Notes under the pieces: model-generated | Seen by the model: only the letters and a program-made list of their open reading frames with translations | The model's database searches: none | Told to the model about the DNA's origin: nothing | In this document: in pieces, positions 1 to 8,362 of the stretch | How positions within the stretch are numbered: the first letter of the stretch is position 1 | Layout of the letters: each line of letters begins with the position of its first letter | Assembly (NCBI GenBank): GCA_900068845.1 | Contig: CEFQ01000008.1 | Coordinates: 517,358-581,357, forward strand | Reading direction: 5' to 3' | DNA length: 64,000 nucleotides | Source of the DNA: Enterobacter ludwigii | GTDB lineage: Bacteria > Pseudomonadota > Gammaproteobacteria > Enterobacterales > Enterobacteriaceae | Made by a program: the position numbers and the translations under genes

Positions 1-984
1 ATGGGCGTCACTTTAATGCACGAACACATTCTGCTGGATGCGTCCGGCAAATGGGTGCCGCCCTGCTGCTGCAGCGATCGTCATCTCGCTGAGATGCCGG
101 TCAAAATGGAGAACCTCGGCGAACTCAATATGAATCCGTTGATGAGCCGCGACAACTGCCAGCTGTTTGACGTCGAGATGGCGATTGACGAGTTGATGAA
201 GTACCGCGCATTGGGCGGCGAAACCATCGTCGATCCTACCAATATCGGCATTGGCCGCGATCCACAAGGCTTGCAGCGCATCGCGCGTTTAACCGGACTC
301 AACATCGTGATGGGCACCGGCCTGTATCTGGAACCGTCACATCCGGAATGGGTGAAGCGCATCAGCGTCGAGCAACTCGCTGAGAAGTTGATTTTTGACC
401 TCGGCGGTGCAGCGGAAAAACCCGAGGTGATCGCCGGATTGATCGGCGAGATCGGCATCTCCAGCCGCTTTACCGCCGATGAAGAGAAGTCGCTGCGGGC
501 TGCCGGGCGCGCCAGTGCGGCGACCGGCGTACCGATTCAGGTGCATCTACCGGGTTGGGAGCGTTTAGGTCACAACGTGCTGGATATTCTGCAGCAGGAA
601 GGCGCCGATTTGCGTCATACCGTGCTGTGCCATATGAATCCCAGCTTTGCCGATAAAACCTATCAGCGTGAACTGGCCGACCGCGGCGTGTTCCTTGAAT
701 ACGACATGATCGGTATGAGTTATTACTACGCCGATGAATCCGCGCAATCGCCTTCCGATGAAGAGAACGCGCGCGCCATCTGCGAACTGATCGATGACGG
801 CTACATCCAGCAGATTTTGCTGTCGCAGGATGTGTTCCTGAAAACCATGCTGACGCGCTTTGGCGGTCACGGTTATGGCTACATCCTCAAACATTTTGTC
901 CCGCGCCTGAAACGTCACGGTGTTAGCGGCGAACAACTCGAAACCTTAATGATTGCTAACCCGCAGCGCGTATTTGGCGGGTAA
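1..984 (+). CDS. Phosphotriesterase-family metal-dependent hydrolase (5' end outside window)
   Basis: Amidohydrolase-superfamily TIM barrel of the phosphotriesterase/Php/lactonase family. The HxH metal motif is at residues 7 and 9 (MHEH). The bridging carboxylate is Glu150 (LIGEIG), as in Php-type members rather than the carboxylated Lys of classical phosphotriesterases. His182, His211 and Asp277 complete the metal site. Family members normally have about 10-20 residues before the HxH motif, so the ATG at base 1 is probably internal and the true start lies upstream. It ends 12 bp before the next gene and heads a co-directional trio with it and an M20 peptidase. The substrate cannot be read from sequence; lactone or ester hydrolysis is the family norm. 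Confidence 0.85.
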   Translation: MGVTLMHEHILLDASGKWVPPCCCSDRHLAEMPVKMENLGELNMNPLMSRDNCQLFDVEMAIDELMKYRALGGETIVDPTNIGIGRDPQGLQRIARLTGLNIVMGTGLYLEPSHPEWVKRISVEQLAEKLIFDLGGAAEKPEVIAGLIGEIGISSRFTADEEKSLRAAGRASAATGVPIQVHLPGWERLGHNVLDILQQEGADLRHTVLCHMNPSFADKTYQRELADRGVFLEYDMIGMSYYYADESAQSPSDEENARAICELIDDGYIQQILLSQDVFLKTMLTRFGGHGYGYILKHFVPRLKRHGVSGEQLETLMIANPQRVFGG

Positions 985-996
985 AAGGGAAATATT

Positions 997-1752
997 ATGC
1001 AGAAACAAGTCTTGCTGGTGGGCGAATCCTGGACCAGCACCTCGAACCATATTAAAGGCTTTGACCAATTTTCCACCGCGACCTGGCACAGCGGTGCCAA
1101 CGATTTTATCGCGGCGCTGAAGGATAGCGATTACGCCATTACCCACATGCCGGCGCATGCCGCCGCCACGGATTTCCCGCTGACGCTGGAAGGGCTGCAA
1201 AAATGGGATGTGATTATCCTGTCGGATATTGGCGCCAATACGCTGCTGCTGCATCCTGATACCTGGCTGAAAAGCCGTCGCACCGCCAACCGCTTGTCCT
1301 TGATCCACGATTACGTTGCCGCCGGCGGCAGCCTGATGATGATCGGCGGCTACTTCAGTTTTCAGGGCATCAATGGCGGCGCGCGTTTCCGCAATACGCT
1401 GGTCGAGAAAGTGTTGCCGGTGCGCTGCCTCGCCTGGGATGACCGCATCGAAACGCCGGAAGGTTCCACGCTGGAGATAACACAATCACACGCGCTGTTC
1501 GATGATATCTCTGGCGAATGGCCGTGGATGCTGGGCTACAACGAAGTGGAGATGCAGCCCGAAGGCACGCTGCTGGCGACCGTCGCCGGCACTTCGCATC
1601 CTTTATTAGCGGTGCGCGAATATCAGCAAGGCCGCTCGCTAGTGTGGACCAGCGATATGTCGGCGCACTGGTTGCCGGAAGAGTTTACCCAATGGCCTGG
1701 CTATCGCCAGCTGTGGATTAACTGCTTTGACTGGCTGACGGAGCGCGCCTGA
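997..1752 (+). CDS. Putative glutamine amidotransferase-like protein
   Basis: This 251-residue protein resembles the class-I glutamine-amidotransferase-like (DUF1355/GATase1-like) family. It opens with a beta-strand VLLVGESW, has HSGANDF near residue 30, and has a GGSLMMIGGYFSFQG turn near residue 110 at the position of the nucleophile elbow. I see no clear catalytic Cys there, so amidotransferase chemistry is doubtful; such proteins also resemble ThuA-like sugar-metabolism proteins. It sits 12 bp after the phosphotriesterase-like gene, and its TGA overlaps the next ATG by one base, so the three genes are very likely cotranscribed. No signal peptide is visible, so it is probably cytoplasmic. 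Confidence 0.75.
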   Translation: MQKQVLLVGESWTSTSNHIKGFDQFSTATWHSGANDFIAALKDSDYAITHMPAHAAATDFPLTLEGLQKWDVIILSDIGANTLLLHPDTWLKSRRTANRLSLIHDYVAAGGSLMMIGGYFSFQGINGGARFRNTLVEKVLPVRCLAWDDRIETPEGSTLEITQSHALFDDISGEWPWMLGYNEVEMQPEGTLLATVAGTSHPLLAVREYQQGRSLVWTSDMSAHWLPEEFTQWPGYRQLWINCFDWLTERA

Positions 1753-2873
1753 TGCAGCCGGCTTCACTCGCACTCGCCCAGCAACTGCTCGGCTTCGACA
1801 CCATCAATCCGCCGGGCAACGAAGCCGCCTGTATGGCGTTTTTTGCCGCATGGCTGAGCGAGCAGGGTTTTGACGTGCAGCTATCATCGTTTGGCGAAGG
1901 TCGCAGCAATCTCGTGGCGCAGATGCGCGGTACTGCTCCGGGCAAATCGCTGGCGTTTACCGGACATATCGATACCGTGCCGCTCGGCAATCAGCCGTGG
2001 CAGCACGATCCTTTTGGTTCGGAGGTGGCCGACGATCGGCTGTATGGGCGTGGTTCGAGCGACATGAAAGCAGCCATCGCCGCGTTTGCCCTCGCCTGCA
2101 TCCAGCAACAGCAGGCAATTCGTGCCGGACGCGGCGTGGTGTTGCTCATCACTGGCGGTGAAGAGACCGGCTGCGATGGCGCGCAGGCGCTGATTGAGGC
2201 GGGAACGTTGCCGGCGATTGGTGCGCTGATCGTTGGCGAACCCACGGCAAATTACCCGGTAATTGGTCACAAAGGCGCGCTGTGGTTACGTTGTGAGACG
2301 CGCGGCAAAACCGCGCATGGCGCAATGCCGGAATTGGGTATTAACGCCATTTATCTTGCCGCCGATGCGTTAGGTAAAATCCGCCACTTTTCTCCCGGCG
2401 CGCCGCATCCCTTAATGAAGCAGCCCACGCTCAACGTTGGCCGTATTCAGGGTGGCTTGAATATTAATTCGGTGCCGGATCGCACGGCGTTTGATGTTGA
2501 TATCCGCAGCGCGCCCAACCTACAACACGCCACTATTCGTCAACAGTTAGGCGACTTGATGGGTGAAGCCGTACACATCACCACCTTAGTCGATCTGCCT
2601 GCGGTGTTGAGTTCAGAAGAGAACCTGTGGATTCAGTCGATCTACCGTCATTGTCAGGCGATGTTCGAGCAGCCATTACACGCGCGCGTGGTGCCCTATT
2701 TTACCGATGCATCCTTACTGCTGCCCGCGCTGGATCATCCGCCGTGTATTATTTTAGGTCCTGGCGAGCCTACGATGGCACATCAAACCGATGAGTATTG
2801 TCTGGTGAGCAAGCTGGGGGAAGCCGAGCAATTGTATGGTGAGATCATTGCCGAGTGGATGAGGATTTCGTAG
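1752..2873 (+). CDS. M20 family peptidase/deacylase (ArgE/DapE-like)
   Basis: A dinuclear-zinc M20 hydrolase of 373 residues in the acetylornithine deacetylase/succinyl-diaminopimelate desuccinylase group. Visible ligands and catalytic residues are His72 (GHIDTVP), Asp104 (GRGSSDMK), Glu137-Glu138 (GGEETG) and Glu163 (GEPT). A dimerisation lid follows (GKTAHGAMPE near residue 190). It starts inside the stop of the preceding gene (TGATG), which implies translational coupling. In an operon with a phosphotriesterase-like hydrolase it probably removes an acyl group from an amine in a small-molecule catabolic route. It is not the housekeeping argE, which would sit in an arg cluster. The substrate is unknown. 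Confidence 0.82.
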   Translation: MQPASLALAQQLLGFDTINPPGNEAACMAFFAAWLSEQGFDVQLSSFGEGRSNLVAQMRGTAPGKSLAFTGHIDTVPLGNQPWQHDPFGSEVADDRLYGRGSSDMKAAIAAFALACIQQQQAIRAGRGVVLLITGGEETGCDGAQALIEAGTLPAIGALIVGEPTANYPVIGHKGALWLRCETRGKTAHGAMPELGINAIYLAADALGKIRHFSPGAPHPLMKQPTLNVGRIQGGLNINSVPDRTAFDVDIRSAPNLQHATIRQQLGDLMGEAVHITTLVDLPAVLSSEENLWIQSIYRHCQAMFEQPLHARVVPYFTDASLLLPALDHPPCIILGPGEPTMAHQTDEYCLVSKLGEAEQLYGEIIAEWMRIS

Positions 2874-2894
2874 GGTGCGCAATCCTGCGCACCC
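2873..2894. repeat. Palindromic repeat, family C (GGTGCGCA type)
   Basis: Inverted repeat with arms GGGTGCGCA/TGCGCACCC. It lies between the convergent M20 and fhuE-like genes and touches the M20 stop codon. The same arms recur near 18702, 34513, 36430, 42782 and 44005. Its position would let it act as a bidirectional transcription barrier, but there is no T-run. Confidence 0.85.
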
Positions 2895-2904
2895 AGACCT
2901 TTCA

Positions 2905-5100
2905 TCAGAAGCGATAAGTTGCCGAGACTGAGAAGTTACGCGGATCGCCGTACACGATGCCGCCGTTACTGACGTTGGTATCGTACTCTTTGTCGAACAG
3001 GTTGTTGATGTTCGCTTGCAGCGAGACGTTTTTGGTGACGTCGTAGCGCGCGAACAGATCCACCACCGAGTAGCTGCCCTGACGAGCACGCCAGGTGCCT
3101 TCACCCTCTGGACCACCAATGTCGCCGTACGTTTTCGACTGCCAGGTCACGCCGCCACCCAAGGTCAACTGATCCAGCATCGGCAAGCGATAGCTGGTGA
3201 AGAGATTGAATGAGGTGCGCGGCAATTGAGAGTTGTAGTTTTCGCCATCACGATCTTCAGCCACATAGCTGGTGCCGCCGAAGGTCATCTGCCAGTTATC
3301 AGTTACCGCACCGTTGATTTCAAACTCGACACCACTGCTGACTACGCCACTTTTACCCACATAAATAGCATTGCCGGTTTCCGGGTTAGTTTGCCCGGTA
3401 GCCTCGCCAACGTTATCCAGTTCGGTACGGAATAACGAGATAGAGGTGGTCAGACGGCTGTTAAACCAGTCTGATTTCACGCCCGCTTCGTAGTTTTTGC
3501 CAATCACCGGCGCCAGGAATCCGCCCGAGGCATCCTGATAATCCTGCGGCTGGAACACTGACGTGTAACTGGCATACGCAGACCAGTTGTCGTAGAAGTC
3601 CCAAATCACGCCACCATACGGCGTGATGTTGTTCTTCTCCATCTCTTCGCTCAGCGTCTGACGATTCCAGTTGGTGTAGCGTGCGCCCAGAATCACATGC
3701 AGCGGATCGGCCAGCGAAAGGCGGGTTGCCAGATAAGCAGATTTCTGATGTACCCGTTGTGTATCTGACGCAGGTTCACGCGGATCCCAGTTGGATTCCG
3801 GGAAATCGCCGTTGTAGTTATTGAAGTTACCCAGCTCGGCGGATGAGATGTTTTCCCACGAACTGTAGTACTTGTTGTCCTGACGGCTATAGTTAACGCC
3901 GATCATCAGCTCATGCTGACGGCCTAGCAATTCGTATGGGCCGCTGGCGAAGGCATCCACCGCATCCACTTTACGTTTACCGGTGTTATAGCCCGTACCG
4001 CCGATAACCGGATAGCCGGCGTAAGAAGAAGAACCCGCACCGGTGGTTTTATCAAAGAAGCCATCGATATACAGCTGTTTGCTGTCGAGGAACATTTCGT
4101 TGTGCGTGCCGTTAAGCGTAATGTTCCAGCCGTTATCGAAATTCTGCTGCAGGTTAACAAAGACCTTTTTGTTTTCTTTGTTGTTGTAAGCCCAATCCGG
4201 TGCGGTGTTGTAACCCCGACGCGCTTTAATCTGCGAACCGTCGGTATACCAGCGCGGTGAACCGCTCCACATTGGCGAATCGGTATTGACCTGCGAGAAC
4301 TCGTAGCCCACCGACAATTTGGTGGAGTCGGTCAGATCAGCGTCAACCACGCCATAGACGAACTTTTTGTCTAAGCCGTAACGTTCGATAAAGCTGTTTT
4401 TATCTTCATAACCCGCGACCAAACGACCACGCACGTTGCCTTCTGGCGACAGCGGTGCGGAGAGATCCGCAACATAACGCTGCTTATTCCAGCTGCCATA
4501 GCTGGCGGAGACATCACCGGTGAACGTTTTGCTGTCGGCGTGCTTACGCACCATGTTGATCGAGGCGGATGGATTGCCTGGGCCAGTTAACAAACCGGTG
4601 GCACCGCGCACCACTTCTACGCGCTCATACAGCGCCATATCACTCTGCGCATCGCCAAGGTTCCAGCGTGATGCGAAGGCAGTGGGAATACCATCGACCA
4701 TATAGTTGTCGATAATAAAACCGCGCGAATAGTAATTAGTACGGTCCATATCGGACGAGACGCCGTGAATGCCGGTGGTGTTCTTCAGCACGTCATTGAG
4801 CGATTGCAGCTGCTGATCTTGCATACGCTGCTTGCTAACGATCGAAACCGATTGCGGAATATCGCGCGCGGTGAGCGCCATTTTGGTACCGGCACGCGTC
4901 ACCGGAACGCTGTAATCCTGTGCCGCCTGCTGTTCCTGTTCCGCAGTAGCGCTGGCATCAACGTTCAGTGTCTGTTCGGTTTGGCTGGTCTCTGCTGCCT
5001 GCGCGATACCCGACGCAACCATCATAGCCAGTAAAGAGAGACGCAATGCACGCTGATGCACACTGCCGGGTTTCCTGACGCGCAAATCTTCGAAAGACAT
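2905..5100 (-). CDS. fhuE: TonB-dependent ferric-coprogen/rhodotorulate receptor, FhuE-like
   Basis: A 731-residue outer-membrane siderophore receptor. The signal peptide ends near residue 35 (GIAQA/AETSQ), followed by a TonB-box-like segment (TLNVDAS), the plug with DIPQSVSIVSKQRM and YYSRGFIIDNYMVDG, and a 22-strand barrel ending in Phe (SATYRF). The plug and the segment VRGATGLLTGPGNPSASINMV are nearly those I recall for E. coli FhuE, which imports ferric-coprogen and ferric-rhodotorulic acid using TonB energy. A Shine-Dalgarno GAGGAA precedes the ATG. It stands alone and is convergent with the M20 gene. A weak Fur-like sequence lies about 95 bp upstream (5192-5211). Ligand identity rests on similarity. 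Confidence 0.9.
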   Translation of the reverse strand: MSFEDLRVRKPGSVHQRALRLSLLAMMVASGIAQAAETSQTEQTLNVDASATAEQEQQAAQDYSVPVTRAGTKMALTARDIPQSVSIVSKQRMQDQQLQSLNDVLKNTTGIHGVSSDMDRTNYYSRGFIIDNYMVDGIPTAFASRWNLGDAQSDMALYERVEVVRGATGLLTGPGNPSASINMVRKHADSKTFTGDVSASYGSWNKQRYVADLSAPLSPEGNVRGRLVAGYEDKNSFIERYGLDKKFVYGVVDADLTDSTKLSVGYEFSQVNTDSPMWSGSPRWYTDGSQIKARRGYNTAPDWAYNNKENKKVFVNLQQNFDNGWNITLNGTHNEMFLDSKQLYIDGFFDKTTGAGSSSYAGYPVIGGTGYNTGKRKVDAVDAFASGPYELLGRQHELMIGVNYSRQDNKYYSSWENISSAELGNFNNYNGDFPESNWDPREPASDTQRVHQKSAYLATRLSLADPLHVILGARYTNWNRQTLSEEMEKNNITPYGGVIWDFYDNWSAYASYTSVFQPQDYQDASGGFLAPVIGKNYEAGVKSDWFNSRLTTSISLFRTELDNVGEATGQTNPETGNAIYVGKSGVVSSGVEFEINGAVTDNWQMTFGGTSYVAEDRDGENYNSQLPRTSFNLFTSYRLPMLDQLTLGGGVTWQSKTYGDIGGPEGEGTWRARQGSYSVVDLFARYDVTKNVSLQANINNLFDKEYDTNVSNGGIVYGDPRNFSVSATYRF

Positions 5101-5191
5101 ACGATTCCTCGATCAACTTATCGTTATTTTTTTGCGGCACCGCTGCTGACGTCTGAAAGAGGAACGACAGTAAGGAAGCCGTTAAGAAAGC

Positions 5192-5211
5192 AAATGAGAA
5201 ATATACGCATT
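5192..5211 (-). promoter_or_regulatory. Possible degenerate Fur site upstream of fhuE-like gene
   Basis: AAATGAGAAATATACGCATT has the ATGAGAA...CATT outline of a Fur site but matches the 19-bp consensus only partly. It is about 92 bp upstream of the fhuE-like start, in an AT-rich stretch. Iron repression of fhuE-type genes is well known, but this site is only a guess. Confidence 0.3.
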
Positions 5212-5367
5212 AAGATTTCCAATGCAAGAAATTGTTACCGGTTTACTGACACTTTTACACTTCAAGAAAAACCTTAATCTTCAAGGAGTAATAGTTGAGA
5301 GGCGTTATTTTTAGGTGTATCCGCTTGGCATTTCCGGCAACTATGTGAAATTAAACGGATTCACCCT

Positions 5368-5418
5368 GTAGCGGCGCAATTGATTGCGCGTGAATTGCAC
5401 ATTGAATCGCGCCGCCAC
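5368..5418. repeat. Palindromic repeat, family A (interrupted copy)
   Basis: The left half GTAGCGGCGCAATTGATTGC and the right half GAATCGCGCCGCCAC are separated by extra bases. Intact copies have one short loop. It lies in the 398-bp gap between the fhuE-like gene and the hns paralogue. The rest of that gap is AT-rich, as expected for an H-NS-family promoter; I see nothing else in it. Confidence 0.75.
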
Positions 5419-5675
5419 AGAATGTGCGGCGAAATAATGACGAACTTAACTAAACGGCATAAAACGCGGAGTAAGTGCACCTTTATTACTCACATTGCTT
5501 TGCGTCATAAAAAAACGTCAAATAGTGTGAATAATCATCAAGTCAAATAAAGAAATACCTGATTTCATCCCTATTTTCCGGACAATTCTGTTGATAGTAG
5601 ATTATTTTAATTTGGTGAAAAATCTCGTAGAATGCGCGGCTTCAAACCATTTATAAAAGTAATAAGGATTTATTC

Positions 5676-6077
5676 ATGAGCGATGCACTTAAAGCATTGA
5701 ACAATCTTCGTACGCTGCGTGCTCATGCGCGTGATATTGAGGTCGCAGTATTAGAAGAGATGCTGGAAAAATTCGCCGTGGTAGTCGCCGAACGCCGTGA
5801 AGAAGTGGATGCAGAAACTGCAGCACAGCGAGAAAAAGAAGAAAAACTGGCGCTGTATAAAGAGATGCTGCTGAATGACGGTATCGATATTAATGACCTG
5901 GCGCAATTAAACCTGCAGGAAAGTAAACCAAAAGCGAAACGTGCGCCGCGTCCAGCTAAGTATAAGTTCATCGATGAACAGGGTAACGAAAAATTGTGGA
6001 CCGGCCAGGGCCGCACGCCGTCACCGATTAAGGCTGCACTTGATGCCGGCGGTTCAATGGATGATTTCCTGATTTAA
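5676..6077 (+). CDS. H-NS family nucleoid-associated protein (orphan paralogue)
   Basis: This 133-residue protein aligns end to end with H-NS/StpA. The N-terminal oligomerisation helices are [17 protein letters not shown] and [18 protein letters not shown], followed by a charged coiled coil to about residue 65 and a [13 protein letters not shown] linker. The C-terminal DNA-binding loop is [15 protein letters not shown], with the Gln-Gly-Arg minor-groove hook near residues 109-111. Family role: silencing of AT-rich DNA and temperature or osmotic control. The neighbours (fhuE-like, exported nucleosidase) are not those of canonical hns, which usually lies near tdk/galU, so this is more likely a second, StpA-like copy. 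It is preceded by an AT-rich leader with AAGGA and followed by a strong terminator. Confidence 0.9.
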   Translation: MSDALKALNNLRTLRAHARDIEVAVLEEMLEKFAVVVAERREEVDAETAAQREKEEKLALYKEMLLNDGIDINDLAQLNLQESKPKAKRAPRPAKYKFIDEQGNEKLWTGQGRTPSPIKAALDAGGSMDDFLI

Positions 6078-6107
6078 TCGACACCATGCAGTACAGCGTA
6101 TGAACGT

Positions 6108-6137
6108 AAAAAACGCAGCACATGTGCTGCGTTTTTT
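6108..6137. terminator. Bidirectional rho-independent terminator
   Basis: A perfect 30-bp palindrome: A6, then CGCAGCA, a CATG centre, TGCTGCG, then T6. It lies 30 bp after the hns-paralogue stop and 5 bp beyond the stop of the convergent gene. The A-run and T-run let it terminate transcription in both directions. Confidence 0.92.
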
Positions 6138-6142
6138 ACTTA

Positions 6143-7003
6143 TTACTTCTGAACGTTAATCTGTTTGATATACGCCTTTAAAACGTCGTAAACATAATCC
6201 TGGCAAGCGATACCGGTTTGCGCATCGTACTTACCGTTATTAGTGATGTTGTTGGATAACACACGGATACCGATAAACGGGATAGTAAACAGCGATGATA
6301 TCTGTGCTGCAGACGCGGTCTCCATCTCCTCGACAGAGGTGCTGAAATTCTCATGGAAGAAGCGAATACGGTCTAACTCGCTATTCCACACATCCGCCGA
6401 TCCAATCACGCCTTCCACTACTTTGCCTTTGGTGTAGGCCGGCATCGCCTGCTCGGCCGCTTTCATCAGCTGCGGATCGGCGGCAAACTGGCGGATGCTG
6501 TGGGCATTTTTATCTTCACCTGCGCTGCCTTTCGAGGCCAGTAGATCCATCGGTTTCCACTCAACGGAATTACTGCCTGCGCCTTGTAACTTGTGCGGCG
6601 TTTTAAACGCACCGAGGTTCACCGAATATTTGCCTACCACGATGTCATAAACATGTAATGCCGGATCGTGACCGCCCGCCGTGCCCTGATTAATGATGGC
6701 TTTGGGTTTAAATTCGACCGCAGCAATCGAGGTTGCTGCCGCCACATTCGACATGCCTTTTAATGTTTCAGAAACAATCACCGGATAACCGTCAACCGTG
6801 CCCTGCCAAAAACGCCATTCGCCAATCTGGCGCTGTTTAACGTTATCCAGTTTGGCAGCAAAATGTTCTGCTTCTACCGGCATCGCTCCCTGAATAATAA
6901 TCGGTGCTGGAGACGTTTCTGTATTTGCCAGGGCGTGCAGCGGTGAGAATATAGCCACGCCGCTGATCAATGCGGTATTCAGATTCAACAATAATTTAGG
7001 CAT
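6143..7003 (-). CDS. Exported MTA/SAH-nucleosidase-like (PNP/UDP phosphorylase family) protein
   Basis: I place the start at the ATG at 7003 (286 residues), because it gives a classic signal peptide (MPKLLLNLNTALISG..., cleavage near HALA/NTE). An upstream GTG at 7051 would add 16 residues with no sensible signal. The mature part has the nucleoside-phosphorylase/5'-methylthioadenosine nucleosidase fold: IIIQGAMPVEAEHF near the start, INQGTAGGHDP in the phosphate/ribose loop region, and VEEMETASAAQISSLF with the nucleobase/ribose Glu-Met-Glu motif, then a final IRVLSNN. Such enzymes cleave the N-glycosidic bond of methylthioadenosine or S-adenosylhomocysteine. A periplasmic location is unusual, since E. 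coli Pfs is cytosolic. It is convergent with the hns paralogue and shares its terminator. Confidence 0.75.
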   Translation of the reverse strand: MPKLLLNLNTALISGVAIFSPLHALANTETSPAPIIIQGAMPVEAEHFAAKLDNVKQRQIGEWRFWQGTVDGYPVIVSETLKGMSNVAAATSIAAVEFKPKAIINQGTAGGHDPALHVYDIVVGKYSVNLGAFKTPHKLQGAGSNSVEWKPMDLLASKGSAGEDKNAHSIRQFAADPQLMKAAEQAMPAYTKGKVVEGVIGSADVWNSELDRIRFFHENFSTSVEEMETASAAQISSLFTIPFIGIRVLSNNITNNGKYDAQTGIACQDYVYDVLKAYIKQINVQK

Positions 7004-7144
7004 GAAATAATAACCGAAAATAATGAAAAAAATCATTATGCGCGATGACACGCGCGTTGGAAAGTTGTTAATTCATTGATGAAGTTATGGTGATAAGACG
7101 TCAGATAAATCTCAGGAAATATCTGACATCATTTAATAGCAGGA

Positions 7145-8344
7145 TTATTTCAGCGCTGCACAGGCCTGCGCAATTCTGCGGCCCGCCTCACGCACCGTTT
7201 CAATATCGGTGGCAATCGACAAGCGGAAATAAGGCGATAAACCGTACGCGCTACCCGCCACACCAGATACACCGCTCTCCAGCAGATAATTCATCACATC
7301 TTGCTCGTTTTCGATCTTCTGACCATCGGGACGCGTTTTGCCCAGTAAACCTGCGCAGCGGCAGAAAATAAAGAACGCGCCGTCAGGATTCAACACTTCA
7401 ATATTCTGCACCGGCATTAACAGCGCCATAATCGCATCACGGCGATCCTGATAAGCCGTGCGTTGCGGCGGCAGGAAGTCGAGTCCACCGTTATACGCCG
7501 CCACCGCCGCGGCCTGGCTGATAGCGCTGGCACCGGAACTGTTTTGCGACTGCACCACCACCATCGCATCAATCAAAGCTTTGGGCCCGGCACCGAAGCC
7601 GATGCGCCAGCCGGTCATGGCGTAGGTTTTCGACACGCCGCCCACCAGCAGAATTCGATCGGCTAAATCCGGCGCGACGTGCAACAGGCTGACGTGTTCA
7701 CGGCCATCAAACAGAATATGCTCGTAGAGCTCATCCAGCATGATCAGCACATCGGGATGATCGCGCAGCACCGCCGCCAGCGCGGTCAGTTCATCGGCGC
7801 GGTACACCATGCCAGAAGGGTTGCCGGGATTGTTCAACACCAGCCAGCGAGTTTTCGCCGTGATCGCCTGCGCCAGCTGCTGCGGCTGCAACTTATATTC
7901 CTGCTCCAGCGAGCATTCAAGCAATACCGCTTTACCGCCATTAAAACGCACGCTATCGGGAAAAGTCGGCCAATACGGTACCGGCACTATCACCTCATCG
8001 CCTTCATTCAGCGTGGCGGCAAAGGCATTGAAGATGATCTGCTTGGCACCGTTAGCGATGCAGATCTGCGCCAGTTCATAATCGAGCTGATTTTCATTTT
8101 TCAGTTTGGCCAGCACCGCCTTGCGCAGCGGCGTGGTGCCATTGGTCGGCGTGTAACGCGTTTCACCGGCTTCCATTGCTGCCACCGCCGCCTGACGAAC
8201 ATGCGCGGGCGTATCAAAATCTGGCTCACCGGTGGTGAGATCGAGAATATCGACGCCCTGCTCTTTTAGCTGGCGCGTCAGTTGACGCGCCGCAGCATTG
8301 GCAGAGAGCGACACGGACTGCACACGCTTTGATAAGGTGACCAT
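7145..8344 (-). CDS. Class I PLP-dependent aminotransferase (AspC/Ib-like)
   Basis: A 399-residue fold-type I aminotransferase close to the Ib aspartate aminotransferases. TTGEPDFDTP is near residue 37, the NNPGNPSG loop has Asn175, and Asp204 and Tyr207 (LDELYEH) contact PLP. Schiff-base Lys239 is in GGVSKTYAMTGWRIG, and the substrate-carboxylate Arg is in YFRLSIA near the end. A strong AGGAG precedes the ATG. It is the last gene of the minus operon Fe-dehydrogenase, monooxygenase, aminotransferase, 18 bp after the monooxygenase. In that context it probably handles an amino or keto acid released from a sulfur-amino-acid conjugate; this is inference. Confidence 0.88.
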   Translation of the reverse strand: MVTLSKRVQSVSLSANAAARQLTRQLKEQGVDILDLTTGEPDFDTPAHVRQAAVAAMEAGETRYTPTNGTTPLRKAVLAKLKNENQLDYELAQICIANGAKQIIFNAFAATLNEGDEVIVPVPYWPTFPDSVRFNGGKAVLLECSLEQEYKLQPQQLAQAITAKTRWLVLNNPGNPSGMVYRADELTALAAVLRDHPDVLIMLDELYEHILFDGREHVSLLHVAPDLADRILLVGGVSKTYAMTGWRIGFGAGPKALIDAMVVVQSQNSSGASAISQAAAVAAYNGGLDFLPPQRTAYQDRRDAIMALLMPVQNIEVLNPDGAFFIFCRCAGLLGKTRPDGQKIENEQDVMNYLLESGVSGVAGSAYGLSPYFRLSIATDIETVREAGRRIAQACAALK

Positions 8345-8362
8345 GTTGAACTCCTGAATAAG

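Noticed and set aside
5600..5633. A sigma-70 promoter for the hns paralogue (TAGAAT as -10)
   Set aside because: No acceptable -35 at 16-18 bp spacing; the region is simply AT-rich.
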